A stretch of 17,212 nucleotides of DNA from Candidatus Dadabacteria bacterium (GCA_020054175.1 JAGVLR010000188.1:1-17212); one strand, 5' to 3'. Shown: positions 1 to 7,480, counted from the stretch's first letter. Notes: a model not told the origin generated them from the letters alone. Translations and numbers: made by a program.

Positions 1-233
1 ACCGGAGGCGGGGCGTATACTACGGGAGGAGGCGCATAATATACGTAGTTGCGCGGCCCGTACGCATAGGGGCGATAGCCCTTATTGTAGTATCCCTTGT
101 AATGATGGTGCTTCTTATAATAGCCGTGGTGATGATGCTTATGATGCTTGTGTCCTTTCTTGGCCATGCTGTCGTCCGGCATTCCGAATACGAAGGCAAT
201 CAAAACCATAAGGGGTATCAGGATTTTCTTCAT
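1..233 (-). CDS. His/Tyr-rich secreted protein, 3' end outside window
   Basis: The first 77 codons of a gene read leftward out of the window. ATG at 233 is preceded by a good ribosome site (AAGGAG, then ATGAGTC). The product opens with a Sec signal peptide: MKK, a hydrophobic run to about residue 17, and a likely cleavage after SMA at residue 24. The mature part starts with Lys/Gly/His: residues 28-44 contain 10 histidines in 17 positions. Tyr-, Gly- and Pro-rich sequence follows (residues 45-77), ending in APPP-type repeats. I recognise no named family. His clusters of this kind can bind Zn, Ni, Cu or Co in the periplasm, so metal buffering is a possible role but only inferred. It lies 150 bases downstream of a CDF metal transporter on the same strand. 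It could instead be a structural, low-complexity envelope protein. Confidence 0.8.
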   Translation of the reverse strand, partial: MKKILIPLMVLIAFVFGMPDDSMAKKGHKHHKHHHHGYYKKHHHYKGYYNKGYRPYAYGPRNYVYYAPPPVVYAPPP

Positions 234-383
234 GACTCATCTCCTTTTACTTCGTCCTTTGTGTATATAAACCTGTCAACAAGGGTAAAGGTTGCGAAAT
301 CGGAATCAAGCTTTTTTTACATCCGGCGGTTTTGGCGTGAAAACGAGGTAGAGAGGAAAAGAATTTTGTTCGATAAAGGCTGG

Positions 384-1277
384 TTACATCGGGATATTGT
401 CCGGATCGACATGTATCGTAACCTCGGAGCCGGGCACATTCTCCTTGATTTCCCTGACTATTTCCTCGGCGATCTCGTGGGACCTCAAGAAAGTCAGTGT
501 ATGGTCCATGACGACGTGGAATTCCACGAACTTGGCCTGCCCCGCGTTTCTCGTCCGGAGCCTGTGAAAACCCTTCACCTCTGGCTCGTATTTCATTATC
601 GATTTTTCTATCTCGGCGATGGTTTCGGGCGGAAGCTCCCTGTCCATCAGTGTGTCTACGGACTGAATCACGATGTCTTTCGAGGACCAGAATATAAGGG
701 CGGCTATGACTATAGAGATTACGGCATCGATGAAGTAAAACCCGGTGAGCTTTATTATTAGGAGCCCGACGACTACGCCCGTGTTTGTGTAAACGTCGAC
801 GCTGTAATGAAGGCTGTCGGCCCCGAGAATGAGGCTCTCGGTTTCCGCCGCCACTCTCTTTATGTGCCTTGCGAGGAAGAAGCTAACGAAGATGGAAAGG
901 AATATGACCGCGATTCCCCAGTCGACGGATACGAGCTCGCCGCCTTCAGTAAGCCTGACGATGGAGAGATAAACGAGATAGAGGGCCGAAGACCATATGA
1001 CGAATGTCTGAAACAGCCCCGCAAGCCCCTCGGCTTTACCGTGGCCGAACCTGTGCTCGCTGTCGGCGGGCTTTTCGGATTTTCGTATGGAGAAGAGGTT
1101 TACGGAGGACGTGATAATATCGAGGAATGAATCAACCGCCGAGGCCAGTATGCTGATGGAGTTCGTCAGTATGCCGACTACTACCTTGATAACTATCAGG
1201 GCGAAGGATACAGCTATAGAGAGGACGGCGGTGCGAAGCTTTTTATCGCTCAGGTGATTTCGGCTGCTCGAAGACAA
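384..1277 (-). CDS. Cation diffusion facilitator (CDF) transporter, FieF-like
   Basis: Inner-membrane exporter that uses the proton gradient to expel divalent metal ions (Zn, Fe, Cd or Mn) from the cytoplasm. The 297 residues match the usual CDF length, with about six membrane helices followed by a cytoplasmic ferredoxin-like C-terminal domain (from about residue 210). The metal site is visible: D49 and D53 in helix 2 (AVDSFLD) and H157 and D161 in helix 5 (ADSLHYSVD). This DxxxD/HxxxD arrangement is typical of the FieF branch. The EHRFGHGKAE loop (74-83) is also a family signature. The start chosen is TTG at 1277, because no ATG or GTG lies near it upstream in frame and the ribosome site is weak (GAGA), so the start is uncertain by a few codons. 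It follows the malic enzyme gene after 113 bases that contain a hairpin. Confidence 0.9.
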   Translation of the reverse strand: MSSSSRNHLSDKKLRTAVLSIAVSFALIVIKVVVGILTNSISILASAVDSFLDIITSSVNLFSIRKSEKPADSEHRFGHGKAEGLAGLFQTFVIWSSALYLVYLSIVRLTEGGELVSVDWGIAVIFLSIFVSFFLARHIKRVAAETESLILGADSLHYSVDVYTNTGVVVGLLIIKLTGFYFIDAVISIVIAALIFWSSKDIVIQSVDTLMDRELPPETIAEIEKSIMKYEPEVKGFHRLRTRNAGQAKFVEFHVVMDHTLTFLRSHEIAEEIVREIKENVPGSEVTIHVDPDNIPM

Positions 1278-1305
1278 TGGTCCGTATCTCGTGCGGCCTC
1301 GTTCA

Positions 1306-1334
1306 GAGACGGGCTCTCGAGAGAAGCCCGTCTT
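1306..1334. other. Hairpin-forming inverted repeat between malic enzyme and CDF genes
   Basis: AGACGGGCT (1307-1315) pairs perfectly with AGCCCGTCT (1325-1333) around a 9-base loop, plus a G-T pair at the base (1306/1334). The loop region overlaps a CTCTCGAGAG palindrome. It lies just past the malic enzyme stop as read on the minus strand. No T-run follows on either strand, so it is not a canonical intrinsic terminator. It may be an mRNA 3'-end stabiliser, a processing site or a weak terminator. Confidence 0.55.
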
Positions 1335-1390
1335 CTAACCGCGTGAGGGATTGTTTGATGAGACAGTGTTTATGTCCTGCGGCTTCCGCG

Positions 1391-2722
1391 TCAGGCGCTC
1401 CATCTCTTGAGCTTTTCTTCAACCTTTCTCGAAAGGCTCTCCCTGTATTCTTCTATGTCGATTCGAATCCTCGAAGCGCCCGTGTGCATGGCCGCCTGCG
1501 CGACGGCGACGGACTCCCATACGAGCACCCTGGGATCGAACGGGCTCGGGACTATGTAGTCCGGGCCGAATTCGAAGTGCTTCTTGCCGTAAGCTTTAGC
1601 GACGTTTTCATCGGCGCCCGTTTTAGCGAGGGCGGCGAGTGAATAGGCGGCCGCAACTTTCATTTCTTCGTTGATGGCCTTGGCCCTTACGTCGAGCGCG
1701 CCCCTGAATATGAACGGGAAACCTAGTACGTTGTTTACCTGGTTCGGATAGTCTGACCTTCCCGTCGCCATTATGACGTCCTTTCTCGCGGCCTTTGCAT
1801 CGGGGTAGGAGATTTCGGGGTCAGGGTTGGCCATGGCGAAGATTATAGGCTTGTCGGCCATCGACTTGACCATTTCCTGGGTGACCATTCCGCCCTCGCT
1901 CAGCCCGACGAATACGTCCGCCCCCTTCATGGCTTCCTGGAGGGTCCTTGCGCTGGTGTCGACGGCGAATTTCTCCTTCTGGGGATTCATTCCCGCTTCC
2001 CTCCCCTTGTATATAACGCCGCGGCTGTCGCACATTGTGATGTTATCGCGTTTGGCACCGAGCTGGATGAAGAACTCGGCGCACGCTATGGCGGAAGCGC
2101 CCGCGCCGTTGAAGGTCATCCTGAGCTCGCTTATGTCTTTCCCCACGAGCTCGCACGCGTTAAGAAGACCAGCGCCTGAGATGATGGCCGTTCCGTGCTG
2201 GTCGTCGTGGAATACAGGTATGTCGGTCTGTTTTCTGAGCTCGTCTTCGATATAGAAACATTCCGGTGCCTTGATGTCTTCGAGGTTGATGCCGCCGAAG
2301 GTGGGTTCGAGGTATTTCACGGTCTTGATGATTTCGTCCGGGTCTTCGGTGTTTAATTCTATGTCGAATGCGTCTATGCCTGCGAATCGCTTGAAGAGAA
2401 CGCTCTTTCCTTCCATGACCGGCTTTCCGGCGAGAGCGCCTATCTTTCCGAGACCGAGAACCGCCGTGCCGTTCGACACGACTCCCACGAGGTTGCCCTT
2501 ATTCGTGTATTCGTACACGAGATCAGGATCCCTGTAAATTTCCATGCAGGGCTCCGCCACGCCGGGCGAATAGGCCAGAGAGAGGTCCCACTGTGTAAGG
2601 CAGGGCTTTGTCGGGACTACCTCTATCTTGCCTTTTCTCCCCACGCTGTGATACTCGAGGGCCGCCTTCTTTATATCCTCGTCTCTTTCTTTCTCGTTCT
2701 CATTCTCTGCCGAATTCGACAT
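1391..2722 (-). CDS. Malic enzyme, short form without phosphotransacetylase domain
   Basis: Oxidative decarboxylation of malate to pyruvate and CO2 with NAD(P)H formation, in the cytosol. The 443 residues carry the malic N-terminal domain with the catalytic tyrosine motif YSPGVA (51-56), a lysine in PVMEGK (101-106), the metal-binding GGINLEDI (143-150) and FHDDQHGTA (171-179). The NAD-binding domain follows with GAGAS (206-210) and the later AMANPDPE. The sequence resembles the catalytic half of E. coli MaeB (759 residues), but ends after the malic domains and lacks the C-terminal phosphotransacetylase-like regulatory part. Cofactor preference cannot be read safely. ATG at 2722 has GGAGG upstream. 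The gene lies 64 bases after the FmdB gene and has no obvious promoter of its own, so co-transcription is likely. Confidence 0.95.
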   Translation of the reverse strand: MSNSAENENEKERDEDIKKAALEYHSVGRKGKIEVVPTKPCLTQWDLSLAYSPGVAEPCMEIYRDPDLVYEYTNKGNLVGVVSNGTAVLGLGKIGALAGKPVMEGKSVLFKRFAGIDAFDIELNTEDPDEIIKTVKYLEPTFGGINLEDIKAPECFYIEDELRKQTDIPVFHDDQHGTAIISGAGLLNACELVGKDISELRMTFNGAGASAIACAEFFIQLGAKRDNITMCDSRGVIYKGREAGMNPQKEKFAVDTSARTLQEAMKGADVFVGLSEGGMVTQEMVKSMADKPIIFAMANPDPEISYPDAKAARKDVIMATGRSDYPNQVNNVLGFPFIFRGALDVRAKAINEEMKVAAAYSLAALAKTGADENVAKAYGKKHFEFGPDYIVPSPFDPRVLVWESVAVAQAAMHTGASRIRIDIEEYRESLSRKVEEKLKRWSA

Positions 2723-2786
2723 GTAATTAAAATCCTCCGTTTTGGTTCAGGGTTGTTCTGCCCATGTGTTTTGTCGAGTTTGTATG

Positions 2787-3011
2787 CTAGCTTCTCACAC
2801 CGCATCCGCAGCCGGAATGCCTGCATCCGCTTCCGCCGACGCTCGTCACCGGCGTTTGTGTTTCACTTTGGGATTTGACACCGAAAGAGGAAAACTGCTT
2901 TTCGATGTTGGAGCCGTGGCACGAAGAACACGAAACGTCGTCGTCTTTATTCAGCAACAGCGCTTCAAATTCCTCGCTACAATCGAGGCACCTGTATTCG
3001 TATATCGGCAC
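2787..3011 (-). CDS. FmdB-family zinc-ribbon protein
   Basis: Small protein of 74 residues that begins MPIYEYRC, the hallmark of the FmdB putative regulatory family. It has a zinc ribbon of two CxxC pairs (C8/C11 and C28/C31), followed by a Gly/Ser/Cys-rich tail (GCRHSGCGCG) that is common in this family. The role is poorly known: some members are annotated as regulators of formamidase or amidase genes, and the fold suggests nucleic-acid or metal binding. I chose GTG at 3011 over ATG at 3029 because it gives the canonical N-terminus and has CGGAGG 9 bases upstream; the ATG would lie in front of that ribosome site. Two sigma70-like promoters lie directly upstream. The malic enzyme gene follows. 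Confidence 0.88.
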   Translation of the reverse strand: MPIYEYRCLDCSEEFEALLLNKDDDVSCSSCHGSNIEKQFSSFGVKSQSETQTPVTSVGGSGCRHSGCGCGVRS

Positions 3012-3045
3012 GACTAAATTCCTCCGCACCTAAGAACTTGCAAGT

Positions 3046-3073
3046 ATTATAGAATTATCTAAACACTAGTCAA
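3046..3073 (-). promoter_or_regulatory. sigma70-like promoter P2 of the FmdB gene
   Basis: Read on the minus strand: TTGACT (3073-3068), 16-base spacer, then a perfect TATAAT (3051-3046). Predicted transcription start is near 3039, about 28 bases before the GTG start. Confidence 0.75.
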
Positions 3074-3123
3074 CCGGTGGTGCTTCCGGCGTGAGGGAAA
3101 CCCCTCGTTTGTAGAAGGGAGAT

Positions 3124-3152
3124 ATTATAACAGGAATAAATCAAGGTGTTAA
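3124..3152 (-). promoter_or_regulatory. sigma70-like promoter P1 upstream of the FmdB gene
   Basis: Read on the minus strand: TTAACA (3152-3147), 17-base spacer, perfect TATAAT (3129-3124). It starts 10 bases after the phosphopantetheinyl transferase stop codon. With P2 it forms a tandem pair about 78 bases apart, serving the FmdB gene and probably the genes beyond it. Confidence 0.72.
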
Positions 3153-3161
3153 GAAAGGATT

Positions 3162-3932
3162 TTAAGGCTGGGAAAGACCGGACGGGAAGTCGAATCTCTG
3201 AACGTTGGGAGCTTCGCCTTCAACCGCGACGGCCGCGACGTAGCCTTCGCTCGCGTCTATGCCGACAAGAGACCACGAGCCGCCGATGCTCACCGGATTC
3301 CAGGGATCATCGAGCCAGGAGCCCGGCGGGGCTCCGGGAATCACGAGTCCCTGGTCTTTTGTGAATACGCCTCGCCCGCTGGCCTTGACCGAAGCCTCCC
3401 TGAAAGTCCAGAGCCTGAAGAAGGCTTCCAGCTTCAGCCCTTCGGGGCGGGAGCGGTAGAACTCATTTTCCGTTTCCGAGAAGAAGCGCCTTATGACGTC
3501 TTCGGGTTTTCTGACATCCCTCAGCCGCTCGACGTCTATACCGATTTCTCTCCCGGCCGCGAAGGCGTACATTGCGACCTCGTGGGAGTGTGAGAGATTG
3601 AACGATATCGGGGGGGTGTTTTCCGTCCCCCTGACGAAGGGTTTTCCGCCTTTGCCGTAACCGAATTCTATATCCCCGGGCTCTTCACCGAGATAAAGGG
3701 AGAGTATTCGTCTCAGTATGCCGCGGGTGGCTATAAACATGTCCCTTCCGGGGCCGGGCCGCAGTCTCTCGGCCCTCCCGGACTCGTCGGGGGAGAGGGA
3801 GCACCGGAGCTGCTCGATATCTTCCGGGTGGGAGAGCGGGCGGGCGGTCCACACGTGGACCTCGTTCATGCCGAGTGCAGCGTTAGTGCGGGCATAAGTG
3901 GCGTCGTGTTTACTGTTCACGGTGAAAATCAT
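3162..3932 (-). CDS. 4'-phosphopantetheinyl transferase, Sfp type
   Basis: Transfers the phosphopantetheine arm of CoA onto a serine of carrier proteins (acyl, peptidyl or aryl carrier domains). The 256 residues are close to the usual two-lobed Sfp/Gsp length. Visible motifs: GRDMFIATRGILRR (62-75), FGYGKGGKPFV (90-100), ISFNLSHS (109-116), IGIDVE with Mg ligands D133 and E135, and WTFREASVK with E179 and K183. No carrier protein, NRPS or PKS gene lies in the window, so the partner is unknown; it may serve fatty-acid ACP if no AcpS is present elsewhere. ATG at 3932 has only a weak ribosome site; ATG at 3869 (residue 22, MNEVHVW) is a possible alternative start. It follows ccdA after 61 bases, so it may be the last gene of the tlpA-ccdA unit. 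Confidence 0.9.
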   Translation of the reverse strand: MIFTVNSKHDATYARTNAALGMNEVHVWTARPLSHPEDIEQLRCSLSPDESGRAERLRPGPGRDMFIATRGILRRILSLYLGEEPGDIEFGYGKGGKPFVRGTENTPPISFNLSHSHEVAMYAFAAGREIGIDVERLRDVRKPEDVIRRFFSETENEFYRSRPEGLKLEAFFRLWTFREASVKASGRGVFTKDQGLVIPGAPPGSWLDDPWNPVSIGGSWSLVGIDASEGYVAAVAVEGEAPNVQRFDFPSGLSQP

Positions 3933-3993
3933 ACAACAGCCTGAAAATATTTCTCAACCTGGATTAAAGCGCCCGATGGCCGGAGAGCTCTTT

Positions 3994-4749
3994 TCAGAAG
4001 GATTTCCAGAAATCTATTCCCAGGGAATCAAGCACTCTCTGGCCGTATATGTTGAGGTAAAAGAGATTATTCGTGACCATGAGGAGCCCGACACCGACCA
4101 GCGTGCCGCCGACAACGATTTTATAAACACTATAATGTCTTTTGATCCAGCTGAATGCCGTGAGCGCTCTCGAGAGCGCGAGGCCGGTTATGATGAAGGG
4201 AAGCCCGAGTCCCAGTGAGTAGACGAATAATAGAAGAGCGCCCTTTCCAGCGCCTTCCGCCGTGCTCGCGTAAAGGAGTATCGACGCGAGAATCGGGCCG
4301 ACGCACGGGGTCCAGCCGAAGCCGAACGCGATGCCGAGGAGGAATATGCCCGCGTTCCCCATGTTGCCTCCGCCGATGTTGAGCCTCCTTTCCCTGTAAA
4401 GGAAAGGGACTTTTAGAAGGTCCATCGTGAAGAGTCCGAAGACTATTATTATCACGCCGGATATTCGAAGGAGAAGGACTTTATTCTGGTGAAGAAAGGT
4501 TCCGAGGAACGACGCCCCTGCGCCAAGCGAAATGAATACGCATGAGAACCCGAGCACGAAGAGGAGGCTCGGGACAAGTATCTTCGTCGTCTTTCCACTG
4601 GCGGCGCCGCCTGTCAGCTCCTCGAACGACATCCTCGAAACCATCGAAACGTAGCCCGGGATCAGGGGAAGAACGCATGGGGATAGAAACGATATCAGCC
4701 CCGCGAGGAACGCTATGGCCCAGCTTACCTGTACCTCTGCCGGATTCAT
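3994..4749 (-). CDS. ccdA: CcdA-type thiol-disulfide membrane transporter
   Basis: Inner-membrane protein of the CcdA/DsbD-beta family that passes electrons from cytoplasmic thioredoxin to periplasmic thioredoxin-like proteins, often for cytochrome c maturation. The 251 residues form about six membrane helices. The redox cysteine pair is visible: C25 in FLSPCVLPLIPGY and C149 in GWTPCVGPILAS, each in the expected proline-flanked motif at the start of a helix bundle repeat. Its ATG overlaps the stop of the upstream tlpA-like gene (ATGA at 4746-4749), so the two are translationally coupled and the lipoprotein is its obvious electron acceptor. No cytochrome c synthase genes (ccs/res or ccm) are in the window, so the final target is not shown. 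Confidence 0.93.
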   Translation of the reverse strand: MNPAEVQVSWAIAFLAGLISFLSPCVLPLIPGYVSMVSRMSFEELTGGAASGKTTKILVPSLLFVLGFSCVFISLGAGASFLGTFLHQNKVLLLRISGVIIIVFGLFTMDLLKVPFLYRERRLNIGGGNMGNAGIFLLGIAFGFGWTPCVGPILASILLYASTAEGAGKGALLLFVYSLGLGLPFIITGLALSRALTAFSWIKRHYSVYKIVVGGTLVGVGLLMVTNNLFYLNIYGQRVLDSLGIDFWKSF

Positions 4750-5267
4750 TTCGTTATCTCCGCCAGGTGTTCTTTAAATTTTTTCTCCCCGTCCTCGCCT
4801 ACGAACGGCCCGTAGTTCTGGTGTGTTATCCTTCCGTCCCTGTCGATAAAGAAGGTGGCCGGGAGTGCGACGACGCCATACTTGCCGGAAGCGTCGCCCG
4901 AGGGATCGTGAAGGTTCAGGTAAGTTACTCCCTCGGCCTCTACGAATTTTTCGGCGTTCTTTCTGTCGTCCATAACGTCGACCCCGATGAATACGACGCC
5001 CTTGTCTTTATATTCCTTCCAGGTGCTTTCGAAAAGGGGAATCTCTTCCTTGCACGGGGCGCACCATGTCGCCCAGAAGTTGAGAACGACGGGCTTGCCG
5101 CTGAAGTCCGAAAGGCTTACCTTCTTGCTGCCGTCGACTGTGTTGAGTGTGAAATCTGCGGCCTTTGGAAGCTGTGAATCCGAAATCGGCTCTCCGTCCT
5201 TATCGCACGAAACGAGCGCCGCGGCCAGAAGAACGGCTGACAGGAGCGGCAGAAACAGTTTCTTCAT
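4746..5267 (-). CDS. Thioredoxin-like lipoprotein (TlpA/ResA family)
   Basis: Periplasmic, lipid-anchored thiol-disulfide oxidoreductase of 173 residues. The N-terminus is a lipoprotein signal with lipobox L-V-S-C (C21 would be the acylated cysteine). The AhpC/TSA-thioredoxin fold follows, with PAADFT-like sequence near residue 36, FWATWCAPCKEE carrying the active-site C69 and C72, and the cis-proline region VALPATFF. It would keep haem-binding cysteines or other periplasmic thiols reduced, receiving electrons from the adjacent CcdA. I chose ATG at 5267 rather than the in-frame start 54 bases earlier because GAGGAG lies 5 bases upstream and the lipoprotein signal begins exactly there. It is the first gene of the minus-strand unit. 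No clear promoter was recognised in the 246 bases upstream. Confidence 0.93.
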   Translation of the reverse strand: MKKLFLPLLSAVLLAAALVSCDKDGEPISDSQLPKAADFTLNTVDGSKKVSLSDFSGKPVVLNFWATWCAPCKEEIPLFESTWKEYKDKGVVFIGVDVMDDRKNAEKFVEAEGVTYLNLHDPSGDASGKYGVVALPATFFIDRDGRITHQNYGPFVGEDGEKKFKEHLAEITK

Positions 5268-5513
5268 TTTATCTCCTCGGTAATATCCGCGGTATCCGGC
5301 GGGGTTAAAATAATATACCATTCAATATTTTTTTTGAGCCGGAAATGAGAAATTAGCGCAAATACGCGTTATATAATACCCGGCCGGCGCGCGCCGGGGG
5401 CTCCGGGATTCGATAAAAGTCAGGGAGTGTTTATACTAAAGCCGGATTGCGGATTGACTTAAGTCCGGGCTTCCGGCCGGCCATCTTATAAATTAAGAGG
5501 AGCTCGCTTTCTT
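5268..5513. other. Divergent intergenic region with GC-rich palindromes
   Basis: These 246 bases separate the minus-strand tlpA-like gene from the plus-strand HAD gene, so promoters in both directions are expected. It contains AT-rich stretches (around 5305-5335 and 5366-5378), a perfect 14-base palindrome CCGGCGCGCGCCGG (5384-5397), a GACTTAAGTC palindrome (5456-5465) and GGCCGGCC (5475-5482). TATACT (5431-5436) and TATAAA (5487-5492) look like -10 boxes, but neither has a convincing -35 box at the right distance. No small ORF or tRNA was recognised. Confidence 0.5.
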
Positions 5514-6194
5514 ATGCTGAGGGCTGTGATTTTCGACTTCGACGGTGTTATCGCCAATACCGAGCACCTTCACCTCGGGGCGTTTCAAAGGACGCTGGCG
5601 GGGGAGGGCGTGGAGATTACGGAAGAGGATTACTACGCCTATTATCTCGCCTACGACGACAGAACCTTCTTCAGAAAGCTCTACGAGGACAGGGGGCTCG
5701 AATTGGGCGGCGCCTTATTGACCGCCCTGATGGACAGGAAGTCGCTCCACTACGACGAGATGATCGAGGGGAATATAGAGCTACTTCCCGGAGCGGTTGA
5801 TTTTATAAAAAGCCTTGAAGGACAGTACAGGCTCGCGATAGGCTCCGGAGCACTCGAAGCGGAGATACTGCGAGTGCTCGACTTCGCCGGGCTCAGGGGG
5901 AGCTTCGAGGTCGTAGTAGGCGCTGACAATATTGCGAACTGTAAGCCAGCGCCGGACGTTTACATCGAAGCCCTGAGGCGTCTCAACGTTCTCAAGGTCG
6001 ACGGTGGGGAGATAACCCCTGCGGAGTGTCTCGTTATAGAGGATTCCGTCTCGGGGATAAAGGCCGCGCTGGCCGCGGGGATGAAGTGCCTCGCCGTGAC
6101 GAACTCTTATCAGGAGGCCGAGCTTTCCGAGGCTCACGCGGTAAAGCCCGGGCTCAAAGACCTCGACCTCGGGACCCTCGGGCATCTCTTCTAA
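5514..6194 (+). CDS. HAD-superfamily phosphatase/phosphomutase (beta-PGM-like)
   Basis: Cytosolic hydrolase of 226 residues with the HAD fold and a helical cap after motif I. Motif I is FDFDGVIANTE with nucleophile D8 and acid/base D10; motif II is GSGA; the motif III lysine lies in CKPAPDVY; motif IV is VIEDSVSGIKAA. The cap position and the short length match the beta-phosphoglucomutase / phosphoglycolate phosphatase subgroup. The exact substrate cannot be read from sequence. ATG at 5514 has AGAGGAG 11 bases upstream. It is the first plus-strand gene of the right arm and precedes a mannose-1-phosphate guanylyltransferase by about 100 bases, which hints at sugar-phosphate metabolism (for example a phosphomutase or a sugar phosphatase). 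Confidence 0.88.
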   Translation: MLRAVIFDFDGVIANTEHLHLGAFQRTLAGEGVEITEEDYYAYYLAYDDRTFFRKLYEDRGLELGGALLTALMDRKSLHYDEMIEGNIELLPGAVDFIKSLEGQYRLAIGSGALEAEILRVLDFAGLRGSFEVVVGADNIANCKPAPDVYIEALRRLNVLKVDGGEITPAECLVIEDSVSGIKAALAAGMKCLAVTNSYQEAELSEAHAVKPGLKDLDLGTLGHLF

Positions 6195-6295
6195 CCGGGC
6201 AGTGCTCATCGTTATCTCACGGCGCAATCCTCCCGAAGATTCTATTTCTGAGCCCCGGATTGAGAATTCCGCCGACTACTATTACTATTAACCGG

Positions 6296-7384
6296 GTGGA
6301 TACGTACGCGTTAATAATGGCAGGCGGAGAGGGGAAGAGGTTCTGGCCCCTCAGCAGCCGCGAAAAGCCGAAGCAGTTCCTCACGCTTACAGGTGACAAG
6401 TCACTCATACGGGAGACCGTCGACAGAGTCCTCCCGCTCATACCTATAGAAAGAATATTCGTCGTCACCGTCGAAAGATACAGGGACGAAACACTGAGGC
6501 ATATACCGGAGCTTCCGGAAGAGAACCTCGTGCTCGAGCCCGAGGGGAAGAATACCGCGCCGTGCATCGCCTACGGCACGCTCAAGATAGAGAAGAAGGC
6601 GGGCGAGGCGGTAGTCGTCGTCCTCCCGGCGGATCATGCCGTGGGCGACGACCAGGGGTTCAGGGATTCCATAAAATTCGCGGCGCAGACGGCAAGCGTC
6701 AGGCTTGCGGACGGAAAATTCCCGATAATCACGCTCGGCGTGACGCCGACTTCTCCCGAGACAGGGTACGGCTACATAAAGGCCGGGAAGGATGTCGTAG
6801 AATCCTCGGAACGCTTCAAGGCATTTAACGTAAAAAGGTTCAGCGAGAAGCCCGACCTCGAAACGGCGCTCGGGTTTTTAAAGGAAGGCGGGTACTACTG
6901 GAACTCGGGCGTATTCGTATGGAAGACGTCGTCCATATTATCGGAATTCGCGGAGATAATCCCGGAGTGGCACACGAAATTCGATGCGCTGTCGAAAGAG
7001 CTCTACCGCCCGTCCGAAAAGTCCGCCGCCGCAGATTTTTACGGCTCCATCAAGGCGGGCTCCATAGACAAGCTGATTTTAGAGCACTCGTCGCACACGG
7101 CCGTCGTTCCCGTGAGCTTCCCCTGGAGCGACGTCGGGAGCTGGAAGGCGCTCGACGAATATTTGAGGGATGGAGAGGATGAGAACGTGACGCGGGGGGA
7201 CGTGATTTCCATCGGCTCCTCGGGGTGCCTCGCTATAGGCGGCGAGAGGGTGATAGCTATCGTTGGACTTAAGGATATTGTAGTCGTAGACTCCGGGGAC
7301 GGCATACTCGTCCTCGACAAGGAAAGGTCGCAGGATGTCCGGCTTGTAACGGAAGAGCTCGAAAAGCGGCTTAAAGATTCTTAG
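6296..7384 (+). CDS. manC: Mannose-1-phosphate guanylyltransferase
   Basis: Makes GDP-mannose from GTP and mannose-1-phosphate for polysaccharides and glycans, in the cytosol. The 362 residues carry the nucleotidyltransferase signature MAGGEGKRFWPLSSREKPKQ (8-27), EPEGKNTAP (81-89), PADH (111-114), GYGYI (157-161), EKP (184-186), WNSG (202-205) and PWSDVGSW (276-283). It is the short, single-activity type: the C-terminal phosphomannose isomerase cupin of the bifunctional ManC/AlgA enzymes (about 470 residues) is absent. The open frame extends far upstream, but the family N-terminus fits GTG at 6296 (VDTYALIMAGG); that start has only a poor ribosome site, and TTG at 6260 is an alternative. A single-gene role with the upstream HAD enzyme is possible but not shown. 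Confidence 0.92.
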   Translation: MDTYALIMAGGEGKRFWPLSSREKPKQFLTLTGDKSLIRETVDRVLPLIPIERIFVVTVERYRDETLRHIPELPEENLVLEPEGKNTAPCIAYGTLKIEKKAGEAVVVVLPADHAVGDDQGFRDSIKFAAQTASVRLADGKFPIITLGVTPTSPETGYGYIKAGKDVVESSERFKAFNVKRFSEKPDLETALGFLKEGGYYWNSGVFVWKTSSILSEFAEIIPEWHTKFDALSKELYRPSEKSAAADFYGSIKAGSIDKLILEHSSHTAVVPVSFPWSDVGSWKALDEYLRDGEDENVTRGDVISIGSSGCLAIGGERVIAIVGLKDIVVVDSGDGILVLDKERSQDVRLVTEELEKRLKDS

Positions 7385-7403
7385 ACTTGCGTCAACTAAA
7401 TAA

Positions 7404-7432
7404 TTGATATATCACTTTAACTATCCTACAAT
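7404..7432 (+). promoter_or_regulatory. sigma70-like promoter of gmk
   Basis: TTGATA (7404-7409), 17-base spacer, TACAAT (7427-7432), in an AT-rich gap. The predicted start of transcription is near 7439, about 42 bases before the gmk ATG. Confidence 0.7.
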
Positions 7433-7480
7433 TAAGGACAGTCAGGGAATACATTAAATTCATAGCGGATAAAAGAGAGA

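Noticed and set aside
274..279. TTGACA box upstream of the His-rich protein as a promoter
   Set aside because: The AT-rich TATATA at 263-268 is too close to it, and the properly spaced hexamer (251-256) reads GACGAA, so no valid -10 box pairs with it.
102..761. 219-codon plus-strand frame over the His-rich protein and CDF genes
   Set aside because: Overlaps two minus-strand genes with good motifs; the repetitive Met/Leu start comes from the complement of His codons.
3071..3110. Small hairpin GAGGG/CCCTC and CCGG repeats after the phosphopantetheinyl transferase gene as a terminator
   Set aside because: Stems are only 4-5 bases and no T-run follows.
5384..5397. 14-base perfect palindrome as an operator
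   Set aside because: It is made only of G and C in a GC-rich area, occurs once in what I read and does not sit beside a recognised promoter. Kept only as part of the intergenic description.
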